A DNA stretch of 64,000 nt. Origin: Agromyces flavus. GTDB lineage: Bacteria; Actinomycetota; Actinomycetes; Actinomycetales; Microbacteriaceae. Positions 18,906 to 27,112 of this stretch are shown here, piece by piece. Each line of letters opens with the position of its first letter. The stretch's first letter is position 1. A program made the position numbers and the translations under genes. Where the stretch lies: the NCBI RefSeq assembly GCF_900104685.1, contig NZ_LT629755.1, positions 744,001 to 808,000 on the forward strand. The letters are read 5' to 3'. Below the pieces are notes generated by a model. That model did not search any database. It had not been told where the DNA came from and worked only from the letters and a program-made list of their open reading frames with translations.

Positions 18906-18911
18906 TAGACT
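18906..18911 (+). promoter_or_regulatory. Candidate -10 TAGACT for the ssrA precursor
   Basis: TAGACT lies about 105 bp before the mature 5' end of tmRNA. A transcript from here would need 5' processing, as RNase P does for tmRNA. No closer good promoter was found, so this is a tentative call. Confidence 0.4.
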
Positions 18912-19016
18912 GTAAGGCCGGGCAAGAGGCGGTTCAACGGATCGCCGCCCGGTGTTGGCAACTCCACAGCGTGCGATGATGGCCCGCCCTCCGATGCGAA
19001 TCGGACGGCGCGACAT

Positions 19017-19385
19017 GGGGATGATCGGTTTCGACATCGCCTGTGAGACTGCGAGAAGCGGGCCGAGGATGCAGGGTTATCTCGTGAACGCTCCCTGCGA
19101 ACCAATAACTGCCAATACGAAGCAGTCCGACTTCGCTCTCGCTGCCTAAGCGAGACCGATAGTCCGTCAGTCCGGGTCTGTTCCCGCCCCGGTCGCTGGC
19201 GTCATCTAGGGAACTCGCTGTACGACGTCGCCTGAGCGTCGTACGGGACTTTCTTCAGGCTGGGCCCGTCGACCTGGCTGCCTGTGGCAAGGGTCGGGGC
19301 CGAGCAGAACGCTTCACAGGATGCGCCCGGAGAAGGCGCGGAATTGCAGCGATGGACGGGGGTTCAATTCCCCCCATCTCCACCA
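19017..19385 (+). ncRNA. ssrA: Transfer-messenger RNA (tmRNA)
   Basis: 369-nt one-piece tmRNA. The 5' arm GGGGATG pairs with CATCTCC before ACCA at the 3' end (CCA is encoded). The 5' part continues ATCGGTTTCGACATCGC, the tmRNA-specific D-arm-like signature, and the T-arm is GGACGGGGGTTCAATTCCCCCC. The tag reading frame resumes at GCC 19111 and ends at TAA 19147, giving ANTKQSDFALAA, with the Ala-Ala end recognised by ClpXP-type proteases. It works with SmpB, encoded 2.5 kb upstream, to rescue stalled ribosomes. Confidence 0.97.
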
Positions 19386-19414
19386 TCGGCCGTCATCGCA
19401 CGCTCGGAGAGCCA

Positions 19415-19448
19415 GACGAAGGCCGCCCCGTTCGGGGCGGCCTTCGTC
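19415..19448. terminator. Strong bidirectional terminator between ssrA and the lipoprotein gene
   Basis: 16-bp perfect stem (GACGAAGGCCGCCCCG and complement) with a 2-nt TT centre, located between convergent transcripts. Confidence 0.85.
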
Positions 19449-19468
19449 GTGACTGGAAAGTGGCCGCG

Positions 19469-19981
19469 TCAGTACGCGGCGCCCTCGAGCGTGCCCGTGA
19501 CCGGTCCGCTCGGGTCGGTGATGGTGCACGACACCATGCGGTCGTCGATGCCCTCCCACGACTCCTGCGTGGGCACATACCAGGCCACGTACAGCTCGGA
19601 CGAGTCGTACGGCAGGCCGACGAACGGCTCGAACGCGGCGACGCAGCCCTCCTCTGCTGCGGTGTTCACGGCGGCATCGCCCGGGAACTCCCCGTCGGCG
19701 ATCTCGAAGTCGTGGTAGACCTCGTCGGTGTGCGGCTGGTCGCAGGGCACGACAGGCACGGTCTCGACCTGCTCGCCCTCCTGCATCTCGAGGCAGTCGC
19801 CGACCTTGAGGGTGAACACGTCGGCGTCGCCGCTCTCGGTGATCTCCTGCGTCGTCTCGTCGCGCTGGGGCTGTGGCGCGGGCAGCAGATCGCCGATCAA
19901 GCTGCATCCTGAGAGCGTGCCGGCGACGATGACGGCGGCGGCGAGCGCGACGGTGCGCGCGATGGTTCGGGTCGTGGTCAT
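19469..19981 (-). CDS. Septum-formation-family lipoprotein
   Basis: 170 residues. Signal peptide with lipobox: VALAAAVIVAGTLSGCS, so the mature Cys would be lipidated and the protein anchored outside the membrane. The mature domain has DVFTLKVGDCLEM, VVPCDQPHTDEVYHDF, EEGCVAAFEPFVG and MVSCTITDPSG: four Cys in two probable disulfides, matching the septum-formation (Septum_form/DUF4190-linked) domain common in Actinobacteria. ATG 19981 has AGGA 6 nt upstream; an in-frame ATG six codons earlier is less well placed. Role in division is known only from the family name. Confidence 0.8.
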   Translation of the reverse strand: MTTTRTIARTVALAAAVIVAGTLSGCSLIGDLLPAPQPQRDETTQEITESGDADVFTLKVGDCLEMQEGEQVETVPVVPCDQPHTDEVYHDFEIADGEFPGDAAVNTAAEEGCVAAFEPFVGLPYDSSELYVAWYVPTQESWEGIDDRMVSCTITDPSGPVTGTLEGAAY

Positions 19982-20074
19982 GGGAGTCCTGTCATTCATG
20001 GGAGCCCCATAGGGATGCGGGGCGGCGCCAGCATATCGGCGAGCGCCACCGCGCGGACAGCCTCACTCCGAGGG

Positions 20075-20488
20075 TCACGCCTCCTGGCGTGCCACGGTCT
20101 CGAATGCGCTGCCCGAGCGGCCGGCGAGGCGGCGCTGCATGGACCCGGCGATGCGCTCCGCCTGCACCTTCGCTCGCTCCGCGATGGGTCCCGTGTAGAG
20201 CGCGTCGACCGTGGCATCCCACAGTTCGAGCCACCGCGCGAAGTGCTCGCCGGTGAGCGGATGGCGCGCGTGCAAAGCGACGTGCACCTGGAGTGCGTTG
20301 CGCCGGTACGCCCCGCTGCGGAACAGCACGGTCTCCCAGAAGTCGCACATGATCGGCAGGTGGGCGGCGAGGTCCATGCGGGCGACCTCGGTGAAGATGG
20401 GCCCGATCAGCGGGTCGCGGAACGCGGACTCGTAGAACGCGACGACGAGCCGCTCGACGTCGTCGCGGTTCGCGAGATCGTGCACCAT
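20075..20488 (-). CDS. Group III truncated hemoglobin
   Basis: 137-residue 2-on-2 globin: VERLVVAFYESAFRDPLIGPIFTEVA, the HLPIMCDFWETVLFRSGAY segment with the CD/E region, proximal-His region NALQVHVALHARHPL and FARWLELWDATVDALYTG. This pattern marks group III (P) rather than group II globins. Binds heme and O2/NO or peroxide; physiological role of the group is uncertain. TAGCGT (ACGCTA on the plus strand, 20496-20501) ends 7 nt before ATG 20488 and there is no ribosome site, so the mRNA is probably leaderless. Divergent from the LtrA-like gene. Confidence 0.88.
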   Translation of the reverse strand: MVHDLANRDDVERLVVAFYESAFRDPLIGPIFTEVARMDLAAHLPIMCDFWETVLFRSGAYRRNALQVHVALHARHPLTGEHFARWLELWDATVDALYTGPIAERAKVQAERIAGSMQRRLAGRSGSAFETVARQEA

Positions 20489-20555
20489 GCCGTCCACGCT
20501 AGCCGCTGCTCGCGGGTACTTCCCGTGGGGGGCGGCTGCCGGAAGACTGTTCGGC

Positions 20556-21800
20556 ATGCAGTGGCGACTGGCTCCGGCCAAGGGGTTCCGCGTCTCCGAC
20601 GAGGCGCACCGGGTGACGACGTTCGAGCTCTTCTTCGACCTCGTGTTCGTCTTCGCGTTCACGCAGGTGACGCAGTACATGGCGGCGACGCACAGTGCGA
20701 TCGGCGTGCTCCAGGCGCTCACCATCCTCACCCTGCTCTGGTGGTCGTGGGTGTCGTACGCGTGGCTTGCGAACCAGACGCACGTTGACGAGGGCGGCGT
20801 GAAGCTCGGGATGGCCGTCGCGATGATCGCGATGTTCGTCGTGGCACTCGTCATCCCCGAGGCCTACGTCGACCTCCCTGGCGGGCTGTTCGGTCCCCTC
20901 GTGCTCGTGATCGCGTACATGGTCGTGCGGGTCACGCACCTGACGCTCTACTACATCGCGGCGGCGGAGGATCCGCCCCTCCGACGCCAGATCCTCCGGA
21001 CATCGCTCGCACTCGTCGCCGGGTCGGGGTTCCTCATCGCGGGCGCGCTCGTGGCCGACCCCCTCCTGCAGACCTGGCTGTGGCTCATCGCGCTCGTCCT
21101 CGACGTGCTGCTCACCTACCTGACCTCCTCGGGCGGCAACTGGCGCGTGCACTCCGCCGCGCACTGGGCGGAACGCTTCGGGCTGGTCATCATCCTCGCG
21201 CTCGGCGAGTCGATCGTCGCCATCGGCGTGGGCGCCGCGCGCGAGCCCGTGAGCGTTCCCATCATCATCGGCTCGGCGCTGGCCATGCTGGTCTCGATCC
21301 TGCTCTGGTGGATCTACTTCGACACGACGGCGCTCGCGGCCGAACGCGAGCTCGCACGCCTGCGCGGCGTGGAGCGGGCCGGACTCGCGATCGACGGCTA
21401 CACCTACCTGCACCTGCTGCTCATCGCCGGGATCGTCCTCGCCGCGCTCGGTGTCGAAGACGTCATCGCCCACGTCGAGGACGCGAAGCCGCTCGGGTTG
21501 TTCGGGGCCGCAGCGCTGTACGGGGGAGTGTCGTGCTATCTCGCAGGCATCGGGTTCTTTTGGCTTCGCGTGGCACGACGCGTCAAGTGGCTGCGATTCG
21601 GTGCGGCCGTGCTCGTGCTCGCCGCGACGCCGGTCGCGGCGCTGCTGCCGCCGCTCGTGGCGTTGGCGGTGCTGGTCGTCGCCGGCGGTGTGCTCATCGT
21701 CGTCGAGTCGGTGCGCTACGCGGAGCATCGCCGCGAGATCCGCGAGGCGCACGGGCACCACGGCGCCGCGGTGTCGGACAGCGCGACCGACGCGTCCTGA
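20556..21800 (+). CDS. Low temperature requirement A (LtrA)-like membrane protein
   Basis: 414 residues with about 12 hydrophobic helices. The family signature FELFFDLVFVFAFTQVTQYM is near residue 25, and WAERFGLVIILALGESIVAIG occurs in mid-protein, as in LtrA proteins. Integral membrane protein of unknown molecular function; the founding Listeria gene affects cold growth. ATG 20556 is chosen to give the conserved N-terminus. The C-terminus is a short His-rich cytoplasmic tail (HGHHGAAV). Confidence 0.85.
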   Translation: MQWRLAPAKGFRVSDEAHRVTTFELFFDLVFVFAFTQVTQYMAATHSAIGVLQALTILTLLWWSWVSYAWLANQTHVDEGGVKLGMAVAMIAMFVVALVIPEAYVDLPGGLFGPLVLVIAYMVVRVTHLTLYYIAAAEDPPLRRQILRTSLALVAGSGFLIAGALVADPLLQTWLWLIALVLDVLLTYLTSSGGNWRVHSAAHWAERFGLVIILALGESIVAIGVGAAREPVSVPIIIGSALAMLVSILLWWIYFDTTALAAERELARLRGVERAGLAIDGYTYLHLLLIAGIVLAALGVEDVIAHVEDAKPLGLFGAAALYGGVSCYLAGIGFFWLRVARRVKWLRFGAAVLVLAATPVAALLPPLVALAVLVVAGGVLIVVESVRYAEHRREIREAHGHHGAAVSDSATDAS

Positions 21801-21812
21801 TCGTGGCGAGGT

Positions 21813-22070
21813 TCACCCGGCCTTGCGGTTCCAGATCGCGAGCCGGCGCAGCCACGACGAGAAGCCCACGGGCGCGCGTGCGCTGACGGCTGCGGACGCG
21901 GCGACGGGCCGATCTCCCGCGTCGGCGGGGCTGCCGTCGTCGCGGTCATCGCCTGCCTCGGCGGCCGCAGCGTCGCGCTCGGCGCGCCAGAGCAGGTACG
22001 CGACGTACGGGTCGTCGTCGGGCCCCAGCTCATGCTGCTGGTGCACCGTGCGATGCCGTCTGGCCTCCAT
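21813..22070 (-). CDS. Small conserved-looking hypothetical protein
   Basis: 85 residues: MEARRHRTVHQQHELGPDDDPYVAYLLWRAERDAAAA followed by an acidic/Ala linker and a basic end (SSWLRRLAIWNRKAG). No known domain. Coding support is the high third-position GC, a GAGGGG element about 9 nt before ATG 22070, and clean fit between the flanking convergent genes. Possibly a small cytoplasmic protein; I would not assign function. Confidence 0.5.
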   Translation of the reverse strand: MEARRHRTVHQQHELGPDDDPYVAYLLWRAERDAAAAEAGDDRDDGSPADAGDRPVAASAAVSARAPVGFSSWLRRLAIWNRKAG

Positions 22071-22147
22071 CGCCGCACATCCCCTCGAGGCCCCCCGGCC
22101 CTCACGTCAAGAGTACGACGAACCGGGAGCGGATGACGCCACGCGCG

Positions 22148-23017
22148 TCACGCGCGGTCGGAGGCCCTGTCGCCGCCGAGTACCTCGAGCACCGCATCGT
22201 GCAGGCGACCGTTCGTCGCGAGCGCGCTGCCGTCGCCGAGCGCGGCGCCGCCCGTGGACGTGACCCGACCGCCGGCGGCCTCGACGATGGGCACCGCGGC
22301 GGCGATGTCCCACGGCTTGAGGTCGAACTCGGCGACCACGTCGACGAGCCCCTCGGCGAGCAGGCAATACGACCAGAGGTCGCCGTACGCGCGGTCGCGC
22401 CAGACGCGCTCGCCGAGCGCCAGCAGGCGGTCGAGTCGGCCGGCGTCGCGCCACTGGGCGATGCTCTGGAAGCTCAGCGACGCGTCGGCGAGCTCGCCGA
22501 CCGACGACACCCGGATGGCACGGGGCTGCGCGCCGGGCGCGTCCGTCGTGAACGCCCCGAGCCCCTGCGCGCCCCACCACCGACGCCCGAGCGCCGGCAT
22601 CGACGCGACCCCGACGACGGGCACTCCGTCGACGGTGAGCGCGATGAGCGCACCCCACACGGGCACGCCGCGAAGGAAGTTGGCCGTGCCGTCGATGGGG
22701 TCGACGATCCACTGCCGCGCGCCCGATCCCTCGGTGCCGTACTCCTCGCCGAGCACGCCGTCACCCGGCCGTCGCTGTGCGACGAGCTCGCGCACGGCGC
22801 GCTCGACCGCCAGGTCGGCCTCGGTCACGAACGTGCGGTCGGGCTTCGTGTCGACGCGCAGGTCGACGGCGCGGAAGCGGTCCATCGCGGCGCGATCAGC
22901 GAGGTCGGCGAGCTCGAGCGCGAGCGCCAGGTCGTTGTCGAGCGCGAGGTCGTCGAGGTCGGCTTCGGCGTCGCGCTCGGTCTGATCGGGCTCCGGCGGG
23001 GTCGTGGCATCCGTCAC
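22148..23017 (-). CDS. hisN: Histidinol-phosphatase / inositol-monophosphatase family enzyme
   Basis: 289 residues. Metal-binding motifs of the IMPase superfamily: GEEYG (first Glu), DPIDGTANF (Asp-Ile-Asp) and KPWDIAAAVPIVEAAGG (last Asp). The sequence around them (KPDRTFVTEADLAVERAVRE) is the one seen in actinobacterial HisN, which removes phosphate from L-histidinol phosphate. Other IMPase substrates cannot be excluded. GTG start; AGCCTA on the plus strand (TAGGCT read on the minus strand) ends 6 nt before it, so a leaderless mRNA is likely. Confidence 0.82.
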   Translation of the reverse strand: MTDATTPPEPDQTERDAEADLDDLALDNDLALALELADLADRAAMDRFRAVDLRVDTKPDRTFVTEADLAVERAVRELVAQRRPGDGVLGEEYGTEGSGARQWIVDPIDGTANFLRGVPVWGALIALTVDGVPVVGVASMPALGRRWWGAQGLGAFTTDAPGAQPRAIRVSSVGELADASLSFQSIAQWRDAGRLDRLLALGERVWRDRAYGDLWSYCLLAEGLVDVVAEFDLKPWDIAAAVPIVEAAGGRVTSTGGAALGDGSALATNGRLHDAVLEVLGGDRASDRA

Positions 23018-23023
23018 CCGTTC

Positions 23024-23029
23024 AGCCTA
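23024..23029 (-). promoter_or_regulatory. -10 hexamer TAGGCT of hisN
   Basis: 6-nt spacing to GTG 23017 and no ribosome site. Confidence 0.6.
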
Positions 23030-23152
23030 GCCGCGGGGCCTGAGCCGGCGACGGATGACGCGGCACGCCCGGCCGCGGGACGATTTCGCGATCGGCATGC
23101 CCACCTGATACCGTTGATCCTCGGTTCGGGGTTGTGAAAATCCCACCGAAAC

Positions 23153-23225
23153 GCACCTCTAGCTCAATCGGCAGAGCAACTGACTCTTAATCAGTGGGTT
23201 CAGGGTTCAAGTCCCTGGGGGTGCA
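23153..23225 (+). tRNA. tRNA-Lys (CTT)
   Basis: 73-nt cloverleaf without encoded CCA. Acceptor GCACCTC pairs with GGGGTGC, anticodon stem ACTGA/TCAGT with loop CTCTTAA (anticodon CTT), T-arm CAGGG-TTCAAGT-CCCTG. Reads AAG, the dominant Lys codon here. Confidence 0.97.
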
Positions 23226-23231
23226 CGGAAC

Positions 23232-23270
23232 GAAGCCCGGCACCGCGCAATTCGCGTCGTGCCGGGCTTC
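23232..23270 (+). terminator. Terminator of tRNA-Lys
   Basis: 12-bp stem GAAGCCCGGCAC / GTGCCGGGCTTC with a 15-nt loop, ending in TGTCGT. Confidence 0.75.
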
Positions 23271-23328
23271 TGTCGTCCGTGGGTGCATCGCAAGGCAGCG
23301 GGAGCACGGTCGCACGAGGAGAGGGCGG

Positions 23329-23766
23329 ATGACGGACTACGAGGTCGTGGAGATCGGTGCGCCATCGGAGTGGCGGGAGCACTTCGGTGGGTTCGACGCA
23401 GGCCGGTCACGACAGGGCAGGCGGATCGTCGACCACGACCTGACGATGCAGTACATCGGGATGTCGGCCAACGCGCTCGCCCCGGGCGAGGAGGCCGGCT
23501 ACTGGCACGTGCACGCGCAGATCGAGGAGCTCTACGTCTTCCTGGAGGGAAGCGGCGAGATGGGGCTCGACGACGACGTCGTCGCGGTGGGACCCGGCAC
23601 CGTCGTCCGCGTCGGGCAAGGGGTCCTGCGTACCTGGCGCGCCCTTCCCGACAGCCCGGGCGAGCTGCGCTGGCTCTGCATCCGCGCCGGCGGCACCTCG
23701 TTGCCCCGTATGCCCGACGACAGCGCACGTGCCCCCGGCCGTCCGATGCCATGGGGCGGGAGCTGA
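23329..23766 (+). CDS. Cupin-domain protein
   Basis: 145 residues with a single cupin barrel: motif 1 PGEEAGYWHVHAQIEELYVFLEG (His-x-His...Glu metal site) and motif 2 region VVAVGPGTVVRVGQGVLRTWRAL. The last metal His of motif 2 is replaced by Arg/Thr, so metal binding may be incomplete. ATG 23329 has GGAGAGGG upstream. Follows the tRNA terminator and has its own context. Function not predictable; could bind sugar or small acids. Confidence 0.8.
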   Translation: MTDYEVVEIGAPSEWREHFGGFDAGRSRQGRRIVDHDLTMQYIGMSANALAPGEEAGYWHVHAQIEELYVFLEGSGEMGLDDDVVAVGPGTVVRVGQGVLRTWRALPDSPGELRWLCIRAGGTSLPRMPDDSARAPGRPMPWGGS

Positions 23767-23776
23767 GACATCCGGC

Positions 23777-24562
23777 TCACCAGAACGCGTACAGGTCGAC
23801 GCCGAGCAGCAGCAGGCCCTCGTGCGCGAAGCCGGTGAAGCAGTAGACGCCCAGGAGCGCGCCGAGCAGTGCCTCTCGCACCGATCCGGTGTCGCCGAGG
23901 ATCGGCAGGGCCATGTAGCCGTTCGGCATCCAGACGCGGTTGAGCACGGGCACCGGATGGAGCGTCTCGGGCGGGCGCGGAACCCACGGCCAGAACAGGC
24001 CGGGGAGTCCGCCGGTCGTGAGGAAGTCGCCCGCGAGGTGGACGACGAAGCCGAGCGTCACGGCGAGCGGGAACCACGCCACCTGCTCGGGCGCGAACAG
24101 CACGATGAACGCGCCGAGCAGCAGCCCCAGCGCCCACGCGGCGAGCCACGTCCGCACGAAGTCCCGCGCCTTGAGGCCGAAAGCTGTCAGGGCGGCCGCG
24201 CCGATGCCGGCGCCGATCGCGATGGTGCCGAACTCGTCGGTCACGAGGGTCGCGAGCGTCAGCGCCCAGGCGCCGGCCGCGACGATCGCGACGCCGATCG
24301 GGGAATGTGCGCCCTGTCGATGCCCGCCCGAGAGCATGCCGACCGTCCCGGTCGCGATCCGACCGAGGACCGGCACGGAGTGCGCGATGGTCGCGCTGTG
24401 GTGGTCGGCGTCGGGCAGCAGCGCCGCACCGGCACACACCGCCGTGCCGGCGAGCACCCCCAACGGGTCGAGTGGATACGCCCCGGAGGTGACGATGGGG
24501 AGCGTGCTGGTGATCGCGATCCACGCGGCGGCGCCGCTCGTGGCATGGGTGACGCCCATCAT
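23777..24562 (-). CDS. DUF457 (YdjM-like) membrane-bound metal-dependent hydrolase family protein
   Basis: 261 residues, about seven hydrophobic segments. HATSGAAAW near the N-terminus, DADHHSATIAHSVPVLGR, GGHRQGAHSPIG and GFVVHLAGDFLTTGGL are the His/Asp clusters of the LexA-induced inner-membrane hydrolase family YdjM/YbcI. Two adjacent ATG codons (24562 and 24559) are possible starts; AAGGAG is 12 nt upstream of the first. Probably a membrane metalloenzyme acting on lipids or phosphoesters, by family only. Confidence 0.78.
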   Translation of the reverse strand: MMGVTHATSGAAAWIAITSTLPIVTSGAYPLDPLGVLAGTAVCAGAALLPDADHHSATIAHSVPVLGRIATGTVGMLSGGHRQGAHSPIGVAIVAAGAWALTLATLVTDEFGTIAIGAGIGAAALTAFGLKARDFVRTWLAAWALGLLLGAFIVLFAPEQVAWFPLAVTLGFVVHLAGDFLTTGGLPGLFWPWVPRPPETLHPVPVLNRVWMPNGYMALPILGDTGSVREALLGALLGVYCFTGFAHEGLLLLGVDLYAFW

Positions 24563-24658
24563 CGGGGTGGGTGGCTCCTTCGGTCGGCCGTCGGGTCGGC
24601 GATCGACCAGTCTGCCGGTCCCCGATGACACCGCCGGGCGTGTCGGCCGCGGCGCGTC

Positions 24659-25252
24659 TCAGTCTTCGACGCCGCGGGCCATGAGCGCCTCGCCGAGGTG
24701 ATCCGCCGTGCGCAGGGCGCGCACGATCACCGGGACCGCGAGCGCCGTGGGCGAACCCTCCGCGCCGCGCGCCTTGCGCGCCTCGAGCACCTCGCGCACG
24801 AGCTCGGCGAGGAGCGGGACGCAGCGGATGGCGAGCGCCAGCGCCAACCCGATCCGGTCGGGGTCAACCCATCGCCGGAACGGCCGCAGCAGCGCCTGCA
24901 TCGCATCGAGCGTCGCCGACACGGGCGTCGTGAGCGTGTAGACCGCGGCCAGCGCGACCGCGAGGACGAGGCGAAGGCCCATCGTCGCGGCAGCCTCCCA
25001 GCCGGCGAAGATCCACTGCACGGGCACGGCGAACGCGAGCAGCCACAGGATCGGCGTGATCTGCCGCCACGCGAGGCGAGCCGGGATGCGGGCGAGCACA
25101 ATCAGACCCACGACGAGCGGGGCGGCGATCCCGAGTGCGTGGAGCGACGGCAGGAGCGCCACGAGAGTCACCGCGACCGCGAGCAGCCCGAGCTTGGCGA
25201 GTGCCGCGGCGCGATGCACGACCGAGGTGCCGGGGTGGTAGACGCCGATCAT
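24659..25252 (-). CDS. bioN: ECF transporter transmembrane protein (BioN/EcfT)
   Basis: 197 residues. T-component of an energy-coupling-factor transporter. N-terminal VYHPGTSVVHRAAALAKLGLLA is the EcfT signature; two coupling-helix Ala-Arg-x motifs appear as LEARKARGAEG and LMARGVED. Five or so membrane helices. Small size and neighbours (bioM directly upstream, bioY in the same operon) indicate the BioMNY biotin system. Starts 7 nt after the bioM stop. Confidence 0.88.
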   Translation of the reverse strand: MIGVYHPGTSVVHRAAALAKLGLLAVAVTLVALLPSLHALGIAAPLVVGLIVLARIPARLAWRQITPILWLLAFAVPVQWIFAGWEAAATMGLRLVLAVALAAVYTLTTPVSATLDAMQALLRPFRRWVDPDRIGLALALAIRCVPLLAELVREVLEARKARGAEGSPTALAVPVIVRALRTADHLGEALMARGVED

Positions 25253-25259
25253 GTGCGAC

Positions 25260-25940
25260 TCATCCGATCAGCGCCCGGTAGGCGTCGAGTGCGGGGCGGG
25301 GGGCGTCGTCGGCCACCACGCGTCCGGCCTCCATGACGATCACCCGATCGAACGACTCGAGCAGGTCGAGCTGGTGGCTGACGACGACCAGTTGCTCGTC
25401 GAGCGCTTCGAAGTGCTCGGCGATCAGCCGCGCGTTGCGCGCGTCGAGCAGGGTCGTGGGCTCGTCGGCGATCACGATCGACGGCTCGCCGACGAGTACC
25501 GAGGCGAGTGCGAGCAGCTGCTTCTGCCCGCCCGAGAGCCGGTGCGCGGGCCGGTCCGCGAGGTCCGCGAGTCCGAAGCGCTCCAGGGTCGCATCGACGC
25601 GGGCAGCGGCATCCGTCGCAGGCAGCCGGTGCCGCCGCAGCGTGAAGGCGACGTCCTCTCGCACGGTCGGCATCACGATCTGGGTGTCGGCGTTCGTGAA
25701 CACGAAGCCGACCCGGCGGCGCACCTCGCGTCCGTGGCGCGCCACGTGGAGCCCGTCGACCTCGACGCGGCCCGCGGTCGGCGTGACGAGACCGTTGATC
25801 ATGCGCGCGAGCGTGGACTTGCCCGAGCCGTTGGCGCCGACGATGCCGACGCGCCGTTCGGCGAACTCGAGCGTGACGCCGTCGACGACGCGTTCGTCAC
25901 CGAAGTCGTGCGAGACGCCGTCGAACCGGATGATGCTCAT
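25260..25940 (-). CDS. bioM: ECF transporter ATPase (BioM/EcfA)
   Basis: 226 residues. Walker A VGANGSGKSTLARM, Q-loop region GFVFTNADTQIVMPTVREDVAF, signature RLSGGQKQLLALA, Walker B PSIVIADEPTTLLD, switch His in VVSHQLDLL. The Q-loop NADTQ is typical of EcfA ATPases. Powers biotin uptake through BioN and BioY. Overlaps the end of the upstream thiolase gene by 4 bp, so translation is probably coupled. Confidence 0.92.
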   Translation of the reverse strand: MSIIRFDGVSHDFGDERVVDGVTLEFAERRVGIVGANGSGKSTLARMINGLVTPTAGRVEVDGLHVARHGREVRRRVGFVFTNADTQIVMPTVREDVAFTLRRHRLPATDAAARVDATLERFGLADLADRPAHRLSGGQKQLLALASVLVGEPSIVIADEPTTLLDARNARLIAEHFEALDEQLVVVSHQLDLLESFDRVIVMEAGRVVADDAPRPALDAYRALIG

Positions 25941-27112
25941 GCGACCCGCTCCACGATCATCGCGATGCCCTGCCCGCCGCCGATCGAGCACGCGGCGAGC
26001 CCGGCGCGGCCGTCGTCGCCGTCGCGGAGCATGCGCGCGGCGAGCCTGACGAGCAGGATGGCGCCCGACGCGCCCCACGGATGGCCGAGCGCGATCGCCC
26101 CACCGTCGGCCGAGATCGTCTCCTCGTCGAGGCCGAGGTCGTCGCTGACGGCGAGGAGCTGCGCGGCGAACGCCTCGGTGATCTCGACGGAACCGAGATC
26201 CGCGACGGTCATGCCGGCGCGGGCGAGCGCCGCGCGCGCGGCCGGCGCGGCACCGAGCCCGGGGAGCGCGGGGTCGCCGCCGGCTACGGCCGCAGCGCGC
26301 ACCCGGAGCGCCGGGAGGCCGAGTTCCCGCGCGATCTCGGCCGTCGTGACCGCCATCGCCGCGGCGCCGTCGGAGAAGCCGCACGAGTTGCCGGCCGTGA
26401 CCGTGCCGCCCGGCCGTGCACCGTCCCGCGCGAGCGAGGCGGACGCGGGCGCGAACGCCGGCGCGAACCGCTCGAGGCGGGCGAGATCCATCGAGGCACG
26501 GGGCCGGTCGTCGCGCGCCACCCCGTCGACGGGAACGATCTCGTCGTCGAACGCGCCCGCCGCCTGTGCCGCAACCGCCCGCGCGTGCGATCGCGCCGCC
26601 CACGCATCTTGCCGGTGCCGGGGGATCCGGCGAACCCGGGCGAGGTGCTCGGCAGCCGGGCCCATGTCGGGATCGGGGAAGCCGACGGGGGTGAACGGCG
26701 CGCGCGTGTAGCGCTCGCCCGAACCCGGCCAGTGCCGGTGCGGCGCGGTCGACGCCGACTCGGCACCGCCCGCGATGACCACTGCGGCATCGCCGGCCCG
26801 GACGCGCGACGCCGCCTGCATGACCGCGTCGAGTCCCGACCCGCACTGCCGATCGACGGTCACGCCGGGCACGTCGGCGCCGAGTCCCGCCCTCAGCGCG
26901 GCCACGCGCGCGAGGTCACCACCCGGTCCCATGCAGTTGCCGAGCACGACGTCGTCGACGGGCAGGCCGGATGGTGCGACCGCCGCGGCGACGCCGGCGA
27001 TCACCGGCGCGGCGAGGGCGTCGACGGTGTGGTTCGCGAAGCCGCGCGAGGCGGTGGCGATCGCGGTGCGACGCGCCGCGACGATCACCGGAGCGAGACG
27101 GTCGGCGCTCAC
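25937..27112 (-). CDS. Thiolase (acetyl-CoA acetyltransferase family)
   Basis: 391-residue thiolase with all catalytic positions: acyl-accepting Cys90 in VDRQCGSGLDAVMQA, the His in AIALGHPWGASGAI, and the second Cys in LAACSIGGGQGIAMI, plus ITEAFAAQ. Condenses or cleaves beta-ketoacyl-CoA. It sits between an acyl-CoA ligase gene and bioM in one chain of overlapping genes, so a role with biotin or its acyl precursor is possible but unproven. GTG start overlaps the ligase stop (GTGA). Confidence 0.88.
   Translation of the reverse strand: MSADRLAPVIVAARRTAIATASRGFANHTVDALAAPVIAGVAAAVAPSGLPVDDVVLGNCMGPGGDLARVAALRAGLGADVPGVTVDRQCGSGLDAVMQAASRVRAGDAAVVIAGGAESASTAPHRHWPGSGERYTRAPFTPVGFPDPDMGPAAEHLARVRRIPRHRQDAWAARSHARAVAAQAAGAFDDEIVPVDGVARDDRPRASMDLARLERFAPAFAPASASLARDGARPGGTVTAGNSCGFSDGAAAMAVTTAEIARELGLPALRVRAAAVAGGDPALPGLGAAPAARAALARAGMTVADLGSVEITEAFAAQLLAVSDDLGLDEETISADGGAIALGHPWGASGAILLVRLAARMLRDGDDGRAGLAACSIGGGQGIAMIVERVA

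Noticed and set aside
18952..19149. Short open frame overlapping ssrA
   Set aside because: It lies over the 5' half of tmRNA and merely contains its tag-coding segment in frame; the RNA structure explains the sequence.
24698..25336. Plus-strand open frames over bioN and bioM
   Set aside because: Basic, low-complexity shadow translations; the opposite strand encodes complete ECF components.
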